Origin: Allobosea sp. 67-29 | GTDB lineage: Bacteria; Pseudomonadota; Alphaproteobacteria; Rhizobiales; Beijerinckiaceae | Direction of reading: 5' to 3' | DNA length: 64,000 nt | Assembly: GCF_001898115.1 (NCBI RefSeq) | Contig: NZ_MKSQ01000008.1 | Location: forward strand, 99,390 to 163,389 | Part shown: piece after piece, positions 9,412 through 18,431 of the stretch | How the letters are laid out: the number at the start of each line of letters is the position of its first letter | Numbering within the stretch: the stretch's first letter is position 1 | Notes under the pieces: generated by a model | What the model was told of the DNA's origin: nothing | What the model saw: only the letters and a program-made list of their open reading frames with translations | The model's database searches: none | Position numbers and translations under genes: made by a program

Positions 9412-10020
9412 TCAGGCAGCGTGCTTGCGTGTCGCCGCGACCCAGGCCTTCAGCCTGCCCTCGGGGTCGGCGTTCAGCGTGATGTCGGTGACCGCGGCGA
9501 CGATATCCGCGCCGGACTCGAAGACGCCTTCGGCCCGCTCCAGCGAAATCCCGCCGATGCCGACCAGCGGCAGGGCGCCGATGCGGCGCTTCCAGTCCGT
9601 CAACCGCTCCAGACCTTGCGGGCCGAAGCGCATCTGTTTCAGGATGGTCGGATAGACAGGCCCGAGCGCGACATAGTCCGGCTGCGTCGCCAAAGCGCGC
9701 TCCAGCTCGGCCTCGTCATGGCTGCTGACGCCGAGCTTCAGGCCCGCCTTGCGGATCGCGCCGAGATCGGCGGTATCCAGATCCTCCTGACCGAGATGCA
9801 GCCAGTCGCAGCCCTCTTCGATCGCGAGCTTCCAATAGTCGTTGACGACGAGCACGCAGCCGGCCTCGGCGCAAAGCCTTTTCGCGCGCACGATCTCGCC
9901 GGCAATCTCGGTCTCCGGCTGATCCTTCATCCGCAATTGCACCAGCTTGATGCCGAGCGGCAGCATGCGCGCGATCCAATCGGCACTGTCGAAGATCGGA
10001 TAGAATGGATCGAGCTTCAT
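9412..10020 (-). CDS. thiE: Thiamine-phosphate synthase ThiE
   Basis: 202-residue TIM-barrel enzyme joining HMP-pyrophosphate and thiazole phosphate to give thiamine phosphate. The family signatures are seen: [50 protein letters not shown] and PLVGIGGI. It is the last gene of the thiO-thiS-thiG-thiE operon, its ATG overlapping the thiG stop (ATGA). Confidence 0.95.
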   Translation of the reverse strand: MKLDPFYPIFDSADWIARMLPLGIKLVQLRMKDQPETEIAGEIVRAKRLCAEAGCVLVVNDYWKLAIEEGCDWLHLGQEDLDTADLGAIRKAGLKLGVSSHDEAELERALATQPDYVALGPVYPTILKQMRFGPQGLERLTDWKRRIGALPLVGIGGISLERAEGVFESGADIVAAVTDITLNADPEGRLKAWVAATRKHAA

Positions 10021-10790
10021 GCCAGGAACGCCTTGCCCATGACGGGGGTGGAGGGAGCAGCCATGTCGCGCGCCTCGATCGGCTGCGCTTCGAAGGCGAT
10101 ACGGCCGGCGCGGATGGCGAGCGCGAAGGCCTCCGCCATCGCAGCCGGATCGCCGGCCTTGGCGACAGCGGTGTTGAGCAGGATGCCGTCATAGCCCAGC
10201 TCCATCGCCTGCGCGGCATGCGACGGCAGGCCAATCCCGGCATCGACCACGAGCGGGATGTCCGGGAAATGCTGGCGCATGGTGCGCAGGCCATAAGGAT
10301 TGTTCAGCCCCCTGCCCGACCCGATCGGCGCTCCCCAGGGCATCAGTACCTCGCAGCCCGCGTCGAGAAGGCGTCCGCCCACGACGATATCCTCGGTCGT
10401 GTACGGAAAGACCTTGAACCCGTCGTCGCAGAGGAGGCGCGCAGCCTCGATCAGGGCGACCACGTCAGGCTGGAGCGTGTCGTCCTCGCCGATGACCTCG
10501 AGCTTGACCCAGTCGGTGCCGAAGACCTCACGCGCCATCTGGGCGGTGGTGACGGCTTCCTTGACGGTGTGGCAACCGGCGGTGTTCGGCAGCACCCTGA
10601 CGCCGAGTTCACGAATCAAGCTCCAGAAGGCCTGGCCCGCCCCGCCCGCGGCCGCCTCGCGGCGCAGGGAGACGGTGACAACCTCCGCCCCGGAACGCTT
10701 CACCGCCTCGCCCAGGATCGCCGGCGAGGGATATTGCGCCGTGCCGAGGAAAAGCGGATTTTGCGGCTCGAAGCCGTAGAAGGATGCCAT
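10017..10790 (-). CDS. thiG: Thiazole synthase ThiG
   Basis: 257-residue enzyme that builds the thiazole phosphate of thiamine from DXP, dehydroglycine and ThiS thiocarboxylate. Seen: the N-terminal [10 protein letters not shown], the Schiff-base lysine region [11 protein letters not shown], and the phosphate-binding [11 protein letters not shown] and PLVVDAGIG segments. It starts one base after the thiS stop and overlaps thiE by 4 bases. Confidence 0.96.
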   Translation of the reverse strand: MASFYGFEPQNPLFLGTAQYPSPAILGEAVKRSGAEVVTVSLRREAAAGGAGQAFWSLIRELGVRVLPNTAGCHTVKEAVTTAQMAREVFGTDWVKLEVIGEDDTLQPDVVALIEAARLLCDDGFKVFPYTTEDIVVGGRLLDAGCEVLMPWGAPIGSGRGLNNPYGLRTMRQHFPDIPLVVDAGIGLPSHAAQAMELGYDGILLNTAVAKAGDPAAMAEAFALAIRAGRIAFEAQPIEARDMAAPSTPVMGKAFLA

Positions 10791-10791
10791 C

Positions 10792-10989
10792 TCAGCCTCC
10801 CTGCATCGGTGCGACCACCTCGATGCGGTCGCCGTCGCTCAGATTGCATTCGGCGCGCCGGCGCGCCGGCACGAACGCGCCGTTGACGGCCGTCGCGACG
10901 ATCTTTCCGGCATAGCCCAGTTCGTCCAGCGCCTCGGCCAGGGTCCTGGCGGCAACGTCCCGGGATGCGCCGTTAAGCAGCAAGGTCAT
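10792..10989 (-). CDS. thiS: Sulfur carrier protein ThiS
   Basis: 65-residue ubiquitin-fold sulfur carrier ending in the required Gly-Gly (VVAPMQGG), which is adenylated and thiocarboxylated before ThiG uses it. The start ATG at 10989 gives the standard MTLLLNG N-terminus; a longer frame upstream lies inside thiO. It overlaps the thiO 3' end by 17 bases. Confidence 0.95.
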   Translation of the reverse strand: MTLLLNGASRDVAARTLAEALDELGYAGKIVATAVNGAFVPARRRAECNLSDGDRIEVVAPMQGG

Positions 10990-11995
10990 GCAGCAACTCC
11001 GGTCTGGTTTCAGGATGGAGCACGGCATCCGCCGCCATCCGCGCGAGGGCGGGGCCGAGCAGGAAGCCATGCCGGTAGAGGCCGTTGACGTGCATCACCC
11101 GGCCGCGTCGCACCAGCCGCGGCAGGTTGTCGGGAAAGGCCGGGCGGGCGTCGGTGCCGATCTCGACGATCTCGGCCTCGGCGAAGGCCGGATGCAGCGC
11201 ATAGGCCGCTCCGAGCAGCTCGAGCACGGAGCGCGCCGAGACGCGCCGGCGCGCGCTGCTCTCGATCATCGTCGCGCCGACCATGAAGTGCCCGTCGGCG
11301 CGCGGCACGATGTAGAGCGGGATGCGCGGATGCAGCAGCCGGACCGGCCGCGCCAGCGCGATCTCGTCACTCCTCAGGATCAGCATCTCGCCCTTGACGC
11401 CGCGCAGCTCGGGCAGAACGTCCCGCGCCGCCAGGCCGCGGCAGTCGAGCACGAGGCCGGCATCGAGATCCGCCGGCTCGACGTCACTGCCGAACCGGAT
11501 CGTTCCGCCCTTGGCGGCCACCTCGTCGGCCAGCGCCGCGATGGCCTTGCGCGGGTCGATATGCGCTTCGCCGTCGAAGAAGAGCCCGCGCGAGAAGCGC
11601 CCCGCCAGATCGGGCTCGAGACGTGCGATGGCCTCGCCATCGATCTCCCGGTACTGGCTGGTGCGTTGGCCGAAACGGCGCAGTTCCGCCCGGTCCCGGC
11701 TCGGCGCGACGACCAGCGTGCCCTGCCGCACGACCGCGCGGGTGTGACGCTCCCACCAGTCGGCAGCCGCCTGCCCGAGCCGCACGACCGGCTCCTCGGC
11801 GCTCTCGCCTTCGCACCACGGCGCCAGCATGCCTCCGGCATACCAGGAGCAGGCTTCCGCTCCGACATGCGTACCGCGCTCGTAGAGCGCAATCGCGACG
11901 CCGCGATCGAGCAGTTCGACGGCGCAGGCGAGGCCCGCGACGCCGGCGCCGACGATCGCGACGGATTCATGTCGCCGAGGCGATGGCTGCGCCAT
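10973..11995 (-). CDS. thiO: Glycine oxidase ThiO
   Basis: 340-residue FAD-dependent amine oxidase of the DAO family that oxidises glycine to the dehydroglycine needed by ThiG. The dinucleotide-binding motif VAIVGAGVAGLACAVEL is at the N-terminus. YAGGMLAPWCEGE and the C-terminal NGLYRHGFLLGPALA are typical ThiO motifs. The start is set at ATG 11995 (MAQPSPRRHESV); the open frame continues to 12079, but that part lies next to the riboswitch and does not resemble ThiO. First gene of the operon. Confidence 0.93.
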   Translation of the reverse strand: MAQPSPRRHESVAIVGAGVAGLACAVELLDRGVAIALYERGTHVGAEACSWYAGGMLAPWCEGESAEEPVVRLGQAAADWWERHTRAVVRQGTLVVAPSRDRAELRRFGQRTSQYREIDGEAIARLEPDLAGRFSRGLFFDGEAHIDPRKAIAALADEVAAKGGTIRFGSDVEPADLDAGLVLDCRGLAARDVLPELRGVKGEMLILRSDEIALARPVRLLHPRIPLYIVPRADGHFMVGATMIESSARRRVSARSVLELLGAAYALHPAFAEAEIVEIGTDARPAFPDNLPRLVRRGRVMHVNGLYRHGFLLGPALARMAADAVLHPETRPELLHDLAA

Positions 11996-12054
11996 GCGTT
12001 TCCCACATCGCCGGGAAGGCTGCGGCCGGAGGCGCCAGGCAGAAAGCTGCGAGC

Positions 12055-12146
12055 CAAGGACCGTTCCCTTCGCCGGCATTACCCGGATCAGGTACGATGG
12101 GTTGGCGCAAACTTCGCCTCTCAGCCTTACGGCACCCCAACGGACC
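12055..12146 (-). promoter_or_regulatory. TPP riboswitch (THI element)
   Basis: Upstream of thiO on the minus strand the conserved thi-box blocks appear in order: GGGGTGCC, then GGCTGAGAGG, then ACCTGATCCGGGTAATGCC and GCGAAGGGAA. These match the P2/P4 core of the thiamine-pyrophosphate aptamer. It should shut off thiO-thiS-thiG-thiE when TPP is plentiful. The distance to the thiO start (about 60 bases) leaves room for control of translation initiation or of an anti-SD pairing; no U-tract terminator is obvious. Confidence 0.95.
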
Positions 12147-12386
12147 CCGCCAATCTAGTGGCCCGCGCGCCGCAGGGCAAGGCGAGCGGGGCCTGCCGTC
12201 CGTCCCGAACGAACCCTTGTGCGCGCGGCCCTGCAGAAAAGACGACCGGGTGGCTCGGCTAAGCCGGTCGCGGCGCCTTGCCACTCGAGCGTCCACCCAG
12301 TCCGGCATCCGGCGGAATTATCGTCAGGCAAAGTGTCCGGCGAGGCTTGTCAAACGGCTTCACGATCGGGCATAGAGCCTTTCGCC

Positions 12387-12477
12387 GGAGACGTGGCCGA
12401 GAGGCTGAAGGCACTCGTTTGCTAAATGAGCATACCCCACAAGGGTATCGAGGGTTCGAATCCCTCCGTCTCCGCCA
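12387..12477 (+). tRNA. tRNA-Ser (anticodon GCT)
   Basis: 91-nt class II tRNA with encoded CCA. Acceptor GGAGACG pairs with CGTCTCC. The anticodon GCT (12421-12423) sits in loop TTTGCTAAA. The long variable arm ACCCCACAAGGGT is followed by the T-loop GGTTCGAATCC. A T-run (12480-12485) right after the CCA may end transcription. It reads AGC/AGT serine codons. Confidence 0.97.
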
Positions 12478-12895
12478 CTATTTTTCCTGTTATTCTCCAA
12501 TAACTTGACTTTGAAGTTGCAGGCGACTGTGTCGCAAAAACGTGAGCGTTTTTGTGTAGCTCCGCACACCCCTCTCCCGCCGCTGTGCATGCAACGGATT
12601 CGCGACCTTGGCTCGCGCGCGCCCTATTTTCCTATTTTGCTCTCGTCGAGAGGACATAAGTCATTTCAGCGCAGCTGGCTGCGATCGACGACGACAAGGG
12701 CGCCATTGAGTGGGGGCCAATCGAACTGGTTGAAGAGCAGGGTACGAGGTTGCAAGCTGAAACAAGCAACATTGTTCGCCCACCGGCTGGAACGAAAATC
12801 CGCGACGCAGGTGGCCCATCTCGATGGATATGCGCTGCGGATTGCTGCAAATGTTTTCCTGCGGCAGCCTCGGCAGCAACGCAAGGGGGCAATCT
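12478..12895. other. Intergenic region after tRNA-Ser
   Basis: 418 bases with no convincing gene. The left part holds the hairpin listed separately. From about 12659 to 12915 a plus-strand frame is open and partly protein-like (QLAAIDDDKGAIEWGPIELV) but has no start codon and is preceded by a stop, so it may be the eroded end of an old gene. Region 3' of a tRNA, a common integration site, but no integrase is present. Confidence 0.5.
12533..12556. repeat. AT-rich hairpin downstream of tRNA-Ser
   Basis: Perfect 8-bp arms CAAAAACG / CGTTTTTG around a TGAG loop, extended by a G-T and a C-G pair. The A/T tracts are inside the stem, so it could act as a weak bidirectional terminator or be a leftover of a mobile sequence. 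Confidence 0.5.
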
Positions 12896-13873
12896 TCAGT
12901 ACGTAACCGTCGCCTGAATGGTGTCGGCATATGGCCCCGGCGACGGCGTGGCCTGGGCCGGGACGCGCCCGTAGACATAGCTCGTCTGTGCCAGACCGGA
13001 GCCTATGCCCGTCACCGTATCGAGCCCCAGCGTGCTGCCGAAGGGCTGGCTTCGCGCGTTATCCCGGTAGAGCCCGTAGGTGATCGCCTCCGCCCCCTTC
13101 GTCATGCGCCTCAGCGTCGGATTCGTCGCGCCGGACAAACCGCCGTTCAGACCGATCTGGTAGGCGGTTCCGTTGGTGCAGGTCGGCGCCAGGGTCGTGA
13201 AGGCATCCTGCGGCGCGTTCAGCACGCCGACGGACCCGAAATTGAGATCGCTCGTGGTGACCCGGCAGGTCGCCGGCACATTCGCGCTGACCGTGAAGCT
13301 CGTCGACTGGACCACGGTGAGGAGATCGCATCCGAGAAGAAAGGACAGGAGTCCGTAGCGGATCCGGGCATCGGCGCCGGAGAAACTGCTGGCGTAGGGA
13401 ACGGGCGCGGCGGTGGCCTGGCCGCCATAGACGCGGCCATAGATCGTGACGCTCCGGCTGCCGGTGCCGGATGCGGACAAGGTCAGGTTGAAACCGACCG
13501 CCGAGGCCCCGCCCGCAGGCCAGGCTCCCGATCCCCAGGGTACGCTCGCCGCGGCGTCGGAGAACAGGCCATAGCGCAACTGGTTGGTGCCGTTCGTCAA
13601 AGTCCGGTTCGCCGCACTGGTCCCACCTCCGGCCCCGGGCCCGAGCTCGATGCAGACTCCGACCGGCAGGAGCGCCAGGCCCGAGCAGGAGACTGTCGCA
13701 GTGGCCGCTCCATTCACCTGGGCGTTGGCGGTGACATCGACATCGCCGAAAACCAGCGGGGTGATGCTCAGCGAGCAGGATTGAGCGGTCGCCGGTGCGC
13801 TTGCCAGCAGGCTTCCCGCGACGGCCAGGACGGCCCATAGACAAAGCGCCAGAATGCGGAAACCTACCGGCAT
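12896..13873 (-). CDS. Two-domain spore coat U (SCPU) protein, likely pilus tip subunit (CsuE-like)
   Basis: 325-residue secreted protein. After a Sec signal peptide (about 1-30, ending ATAQ), it carries two SCPU domains: one at about 32-165 (CSLSITPLVFGDVDV to VTIYGRVYGG) and one at about 190-325 (CRVTTSDLNFGSVGVL to the terminal ATVTY). Paired cysteines and the YGL-F/Y-R motifs are seen in both. In archaic chaperone-usher pili the last gene after the usher encodes a two-domain tip adhesin, and this is its position. It overlaps the usher 3' end by 10 bases. Adhesin role is inferred. Confidence 0.85.
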   Translation of the reverse strand: MPVGFRILALCLWAVLAVAGSLLASAPATAQSCSLSITPLVFGDVDVTANAQVNGAATATVSCSGLALLPVGVCIELGPGAGGGTSAANRTLTNGTNQLRYGLFSDAAASVPWGSGAWPAGGASAVGFNLTLSASGTGSRSVTIYGRVYGGQATAAPVPYASSFSGADARIRYGLLSFLLGCDLLTVVQSTSFTVSANVPATCRVTTSDLNFGSVGVLNAPQDAFTTLAPTCTNGTAYQIGLNGGLSGATNPTLRRMTKGAEAITYGLYRDNARSQPFGSTLGLDTVTGIGSGLAQTSYVYGRVPAQATPSPGPYADTIQATVTY

Positions 13874-16329
13874 GTCACCGGCCCGATCGAGACTTGCGTA
13901 TTGGCCTGCGGCGCGAATGGGAAACGCGCCGTGCAGTTCCCTGTCTCCAGCTTGACGACGACCTCATTGTCGGCGGCGAGGTTCTCGATGAACGAACGGC
14001 CATCATAGCCGACGATGAATTCCGGTGCCGACGCGTTGGCACCTCTTAGGCCTGCCTGAAGGGCCCCGGTCGCCCCGACGCGAATTGGCCGGCCAACCTT
14101 GTCGTGAAGGATGACGATCGCCGCGTTGCCGGTCGATCTGACGCCGAAATCGACGACCACGCCGGCACGATCGGATGGCGCCCGCACCTCGACCGTGGTT
14201 TCCGAGATGGCGTCGACCGGGAGACCGCGCGGGTCGATCGAGATCTTGTTCGGTTGATAGGACCGCAGCGTCGGGATGAGGGCGTTGCCGGACGCGTTCG
14301 TGCGGGCGACCACCCGGTTCTCGAAGAGCACATCCACGTCGGGCGCGCCGACTTTCGCCACGGCGAAGGCATCGTCGATCCGATTGGCGGCAAAGACGCT
14401 GCCGCCGGCCACGGCGACCGAACCGTCGAGTTGCACCGTACCCGAGAAGCCCGACTCGGTTTGCGCGATACCTGCCTCGACCAGCCCGGCGCTCCCGCGA
14501 TAAGCGATCGAAGCCGAGCGCCGCTTCTGCCCGGCCTGCCCCTCCACATCGCGGATGCGCCAGCCCACGCTGCCGACCTCCTGATCGACGGGCTTGTTGA
14601 GGTCGGCAGCGAGGGACCAGCTCGATCCGGTCCGATTGGCACCTGCCGACGAGGTGATGTTGCTCCCGAACGGGAACGACAGGCCGGCGAAGACGCCTGC
14701 GGAGCCGCGATCGGCCAGATCCGTGTAGAAGGTCGCATAGAAGGAGCCTCCACCCCAAAGCGGGCGCGTATAGCTCGCATTGACGATCCGGTTTGTGCGG
14801 CCGAGGACCGGCTTCACATGCGCGAAGCCGAGGCTGACGGCCCCGCCGAGCGCGGGGATCGGCAGGCTGACGGAAACCCTGTCGAGCGCACGCGGGGGCA
14901 GGAGCAGCCGCTCCCAGTCGTTGCCGGTCAGCGCTGCGGAAGCCACCGAGGCGACGTAACCGCCGGAGACGCCGGCCAAGCCGGCGAAGGGGGCTCCCGA
15001 GACGGAGGCGAGGTCCCGGTACGATCCGAACGTGCGCTGGGATGCGGCCATGAACGAGACGCCCCAGAGCTGGGTCTCGAACGAGACGTAGGACTGGCCG
15101 CCGAGCAGGCCATCCCGCCAGCTCCCCGCCCCGGCCGCGGTGAGCACGCCATATTGGCCGAGCCCGAAAATGCCGCCGAGGCTACCCATGCCGAGCCGTT
15201 GTGCGCCCTCGGCATGGGCGACGACCGTCATCGTGTCGGTCAGGCCGTAGCGCCCGCTCGCCGACCCGGCGAGGCCCTCGTCATAGATGCTGGAGCGCAG
15301 TCCGTATTGCAGGCGCGGCATGCCGAGCTCCGCCGAAAAGTCGAAGAGGCCGGGCCGCAGCAGATTGCTGGAGACCACGAAGGGAAGACTCGTCTCGCTC
15401 CGGCGGCCCGACGCGTCGCGCACGACGACACTGGCATTGCCGTTGCCGGAGAGGACCGGGATGTTGGTGATGCGGAACGGTCCGCTGCCGACGTCCTGCG
15501 AGATCGTCTTCGTTCCATTGACGAAGACGTCGACCGTCGAGGGAACGGCTGCCGAGCCGGTGACGCTGGGAAGCGGCAGCGTGATCAGGTCGGGGCGCAA
15601 TCCGAAGTTGCGCTGGAATTGCAGGCCACCCAGGCGAACGGGCCGCGTCCAGGCCAGACCACTCGAGATCAGATCCCCCGCACGATAAGTCACCAGACTG
15701 CCGGGGTCCGAATAGGTCCATGTCGTTTCGAGGCGCAGCGCCTCCGTGCCACCGCCAACGAGCGACTGATCGCTGAGGATGCCGGTCTGCGAGAACACGC
15801 CGACCGGGCTGAACAGTCTTGCGTCGACAGCTGCAGAAAGCGTCGGGTAGCGCCAGAAATTGCGCAGGTGCTTGTCCTCCGACGTCCCGAAGAGCGTGTA
15901 GTTGAGCACGGCGCCAGTGCTGCTGCGGTCCGGGCTCGGCGCAGGTGCGCTGGCTGGCTGCGCATCGTAGGTCTTGGGCAGGCGGCCACCCGGCGGCAGC
16001 TTGATGTCGATCCGTTGCGCGGCTTCGTCGTAGCTGAAGCTCAGGCCCGGGATTGCGCCGAGCGCGACCTCGTCCTCGACCTCGAAGCGAGCGGGAACCC
16101 TGACTCCGAGTTCCTCGAGCTCCTTGCGAACCGCCAGGATCTCACCACGCTGGTTCTGCCGGAACGCGCCGATCAGGCCAATCGCCTGACCGTCGAGGAG
16201 AACGTCCAGATGCAAGTTGCGCCCCGGAATATCTTCGCTCCGGGCAGGCGCAGCCGCCCAGCATGGCGACCCGAGCGCCAGCGCCAGCGCCATGAGCCTA
16301 CCGGCCCGCCGACATTGGCAGCGTTGCAT
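13864..16329 (-). CDS. Outer-membrane usher protein, archaic (CsuD-like) chaperone-usher pathway
   Basis: 821-residue outer-membrane beta-barrel that would receive chaperone-subunit complexes and polymerise the pilus. Seen in order: signal peptide; N-terminal domain with LDVLLDGQAIGL and YDEAAQRIDIKLPP; barrel strands with the plug region around FVNGTKTISQDVGSGPFRI and VVVRDASGR; C-terminal domains with GNALIPTLRSYQPNKISID and the last residues NTQVSIGPVTCR. A start at Met13 (16293) would remove the 32-base overlap with the chaperone gene and still give a signal peptide; both starts are possible. Confidence 0.93.
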   Translation of the reverse strand: MQRCQCRRAGRLMALALALGSPCWAAAPARSEDIPGRNLHLDVLLDGQAIGLIGAFRQNQRGEILAVRKELEELGVRVPARFEVEDEVALGAIPGLSFSYDEAAQRIDIKLPPGGRLPKTYDAQPASAPAPSPDRSSTGAVLNYTLFGTSEDKHLRNFWRYPTLSAAVDARLFSPVGVFSQTGILSDQSLVGGGTEALRLETTWTYSDPGSLVTYRAGDLISSGLAWTRPVRLGGLQFQRNFGLRPDLITLPLPSVTGSAAVPSTVDVFVNGTKTISQDVGSGPFRITNIPVLSGNGNASVVVRDASGRRSETSLPFVVSSNLLRPGLFDFSAELGMPRLQYGLRSSIYDEGLAGSASGRYGLTDTMTVVAHAEGAQRLGMGSLGGIFGLGQYGVLTAAGAGSWRDGLLGGQSYVSFETQLWGVSFMAASQRTFGSYRDLASVSGAPFAGLAGVSGGYVASVASAALTGNDWERLLLPPRALDRVSVSLPIPALGGAVSLGFAHVKPVLGRTNRIVNASYTRPLWGGGSFYATFYTDLADRGSAGVFAGLSFPFGSNITSSAGANRTGSSWSLAADLNKPVDQEVGSVGWRIRDVEGQAGQKRRSASIAYRGSAGLVEAGIAQTESGFSGTVQLDGSVAVAGGSVFAANRIDDAFAVAKVGAPDVDVLFENRVVARTNASGNALIPTLRSYQPNKISIDPRGLPVDAISETTVEVRAPSDRAGVVVDFGVRSTGNAAIVILHDKVGRPIRVGATGALQAGLRGANASAPEFIVGYDGRSFIENLAADNEVVVKLETGNCTARFPFAPQANTQVSIGPVTCR

Positions 16330-17014
16330 TGAACGGACCCGCCTCCGTCATCCCGGAGATCGTGAAGCGAGCTCCCGATTTCGATGCCCACCGTGCAGGG
16401 AGAACCCACTGCATCGCGGAGCGTCCGAGGGAATAGCCGAGCAGGCCCTTGTTGGTGGCAACGACCTTTCCGGCACCATCGCGAACCGTCACGGCCGCAA
16501 ACCGGGCCCGGCGGTCGCCGCTGTTCGCCGCGCCGATTGCCAGGCTCTTTCCGTGCCGGCTTGCCGACCACGTCACCGCTGCCGGCGATGCGGAACGATC
16601 CGTGAAAAAGACGGGAACGACATGGCGCATGACCAGCGCTACCGTTCCCTGCGTTCGGTTCGGCCTGGGCAACTCGTCGACGACCAGCCGGTAGGCCGTC
16701 TCTCCGCCGGCAGGGCCGCCGGCCACCCGGACCACGCGCACCGTGTAGTCCTGGCGGGAACGCAACTGGACGACGGGCGGGCTGGCCACGACCTCGTCCG
16801 TCGGCTCCAGCCGCTCCGCTCCATCGCGCTGGCTCCAGCGAAAGACACGGACCTGAGCCGTGATCGGCTCGACATCGGTGTTGCGCAAGGTGATCGTCGC
16901 CGTGTTTCCCGGCGCCGGAAGGTCCAGCAACACGGGGGCCACCTGCAGGGACGCCGCATTCGCCGTTCCCGCGAGCAAGCCCAGGAAGGCCATGCCGATT
17001 GCCGCGCTTCTCAT
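16298..17014 (-). CDS. Periplasmic pilus chaperone (CsuC-like, PapD family)
   Basis: 238-residue two-domain immunoglobulin-fold chaperone. After a cleavable signal peptide (MRSAAIGMAFLGLLAGTANA) comes the G1-type N-domain with LQVAPVLLDLPAPGNTATI, the VRVFRW strand and the YTVRVVRVAG segment, then the C-domain ending GPFNATLPMSAGR. It caps and folds SCPU subunits before handing them to the usher. The start is set at ATG 17014 because a signal peptide begins there; the open frame reaches back to 17092. Confidence 0.9.
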   Translation of the reverse strand: MRSAAIGMAFLGLLAGTANAASLQVAPVLLDLPAPGNTATITLRNTDVEPITAQVRVFRWSQRDGAERLEPTDEVVASPPVVQLRSRQDYTVRVVRVAGGPAGGETAYRLVVDELPRPNRTQGTVALVMRHVVPVFFTDRSASPAAVTWSASRHGKSLAIGAANSGDRRARFAAVTVRDGAGKVVATNKGLLGYSLGRSAMQWVLPARWASKSGARFTISGMTEAGPFNATLPMSAGR

Positions 17015-17135
17015 GCCACGTTCCTCCCGTTGTCGACAAAGCGGGAGCGGTCGGCGCCGTGTAAGCAGCGCCGTCGAGCCTCCCCGTTGCATCTGAGTCG
17101 ATCATCGGCGGGCTAGTGACGCTGCCCGTCGTTCG

Positions 17136-17621
17136 TCAGTAGGTGACCGTCACCGTGATGGTGTCGGTGTACAGCGCCGGAGCCGGAGTGGTCTGGGCCG
17201 GGACCCGGCCGTAGACGGTGTAGTTCTGGGCCGCCCCGTCCCCGACGCCCGCGACGGTATCGGTTCCTGCCGTCGAGCCCCAGTTCTGCGTGCGACCGCT
17301 GTCGCGGAAAAGCGAGTAATTGATCAGCCCGCCAGAGCCCGCCATCTGACGGGTCGTGACCGAACCTCCATTCACGCCCTGGTTGAGGCCGATCGTATAG
17401 GGAGTCGACGTCGTGCATTGCACGCTGATAGTACTCGTCGAATCAATGTTGGCAGACAGGACGCCGGCGTTGCCGAAGTTCAGATCCGAAGCGCTAACGA
17501 CGAGGCAGTTGGCCTGTATATTGATCTGAACCTGGAAATTTCCGACGGCTGTCGCAGATTTCGCTTCGTCAGAGACGAAAATGCAGAGCAAAAGCCAAGA
17601 CAAGATCCATTTTCTTGCCAT
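17136..17621 (-). CDS. Spore coat U (SCPU) domain protein, likely major pilin (CsuA/B-like)
   Basis: 161-residue secreted subunit: signal peptide (about 1-23) followed by one SCPU domain from FQVQINIQANCLVVSASDLN to the terminal TITVTVTY. Its two Cys residues (NCLVV and VQCTTS) would form the subunit disulfide. ATG 17621 is preceded by CGGAG. First gene of the four-gene pilus operon; the order subunit-chaperone-usher-two-domain subunit is that of archaic pili such as Acinetobacter Csu, here with a single small subunit. Confidence 0.88.
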   Translation of the reverse strand: MARKWILSWLLLCIFVSDEAKSATAVGNFQVQINIQANCLVVSASDLNFGNAGVLSANIDSTSTISVQCTTSTPYTIGLNQGVNGGSVTTRQMAGSGGLINYSLFRDSGRTQNWGSTAGTDTVAGVGDGAAQNYTVYGRVPAQTTPAPALYTDTITVTVTY

Positions 17622-17711
17622 CAGATATTTCTCCGAGAGTGACGTCTCAGGTCTTTCTCTGGATAAGAAAACCTACGCCTGCTTGGTTAACGAGACATTA
17701 ATGACGCAACC

Positions 17712-18125
17712 CTAGCGTGCCTCATTGTGCATATTGCGTAGGCGGCGGGCGAATGTCGGCCGTCGCCGCGGCCAATTGCCTGTCGACCGATGAACGGGGC
17801 GGCTCCCCAACACCGGGCCTTCATAAGTTGGCCAATTGGAAAGCGGTTTCCGACGCAAACCTAATGTCTCTCGAAAGGTTGATGTGGCCTGCCGCCGGTC
17901 TCGTGGACGGTCGGTCAGGCTACGCAAAGCCTGGGCGCGCATCGACCGCTCGATGCGATGCAGGCCGCAATCGATGGCTTCCGCCAGCACGTCCCGCCAG
18001 ACACGCCTGGCACCATAGATCCGATCCGAACCAAGGAAGCTTGCCCGGACCCTGTCGCCGATCTCCTCATCGCCGCGTGCACGCCGGCTCGGCGACCGAT
18101 TGGCCGATTTCACAGCCATGTTTGG
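17712..18125 (-). pseudogene. IS3-family transposase OrfB remnant
   Basis: A minus-strand stretch translates to ARGDEEIGDRVRASFLGSDR, then IYGARRVWRDVLAEAIDCGL, then HRIERSMRAQALR. This is the helix-turn-helix part that precedes the DDE domain of IS3 OrfB proteins. Downstream the frame is lost: a neighbouring frame gives SSVDRQLAAATADIR, resembling the next conserved block (VLDRQF-A-APN). No DDE core, OrfA or terminal repeats are seen, so it is a decayed fragment between the pilus and autotransporter loci. Confidence 0.65.
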
Positions 18126-18431
18126 CGGCACAACAATTACTGGCGCTGACGTTAGGTAGCCGAGTGGGGCGCGCGGCCGCCTTGTGCTGCAGTGCTGGTG
18201 CCATTCTCTATGATACCCTTCGCCTTGGCGAGACTGTATACATGTATAAAACGATACTATTTTGACTTATATTCCAGATTAACTTTCAATTAATTGATTG
18301 ATGGCGACATAAATCTGACGACACTGCCGATTCGTGCCGTGGCGAAGGTGCGAATCGGCGCGCTATCGTTGATATTGTGCCGCTCGAGGCAGCGGCGCAG
18401 TTGGCCGGGGGGCTGGCAATTGACGAAACGA
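18126..18431. other. AT-rich upstream region of the autotransporter
   Basis: About 300 bases without a gene. The segment 18230-18300 is much richer in A/T than its surroundings and holds the palindrome listed separately and a possible -35 element (TTGACT, 18262-18267). It is likely the promoter region of the autotransporter. An open frame from 18294 joins the autotransporter frame, but its first 46 residues do not look like a secreted N-terminus. Confidence 0.4.
18235..18248. promoter_or_regulatory. Overlapping palindromes upstream of the autotransporter
   Basis: TGTATACATGTATA contains two perfect palindromes, TGTATACA and TATACATGTATA. Sites of the form TNTATACA are bound by some GntR-type regulators. 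This is a candidate operator in an AT-rich promoter region; the factor is unknown. Confidence 0.3.

Noticed and set aside
14104..16332. 742-codon plus-strand open frame
   Set aside because: Antisense to the usher, whose motifs and signal peptide are clear; the product has no domain.
17717..18265. 182-codon plus-strand open frame upstream of the autotransporter
   Set aside because: It lies antisense to the recognisable IS3 OrfB fragment and has no ribosome site or domain.
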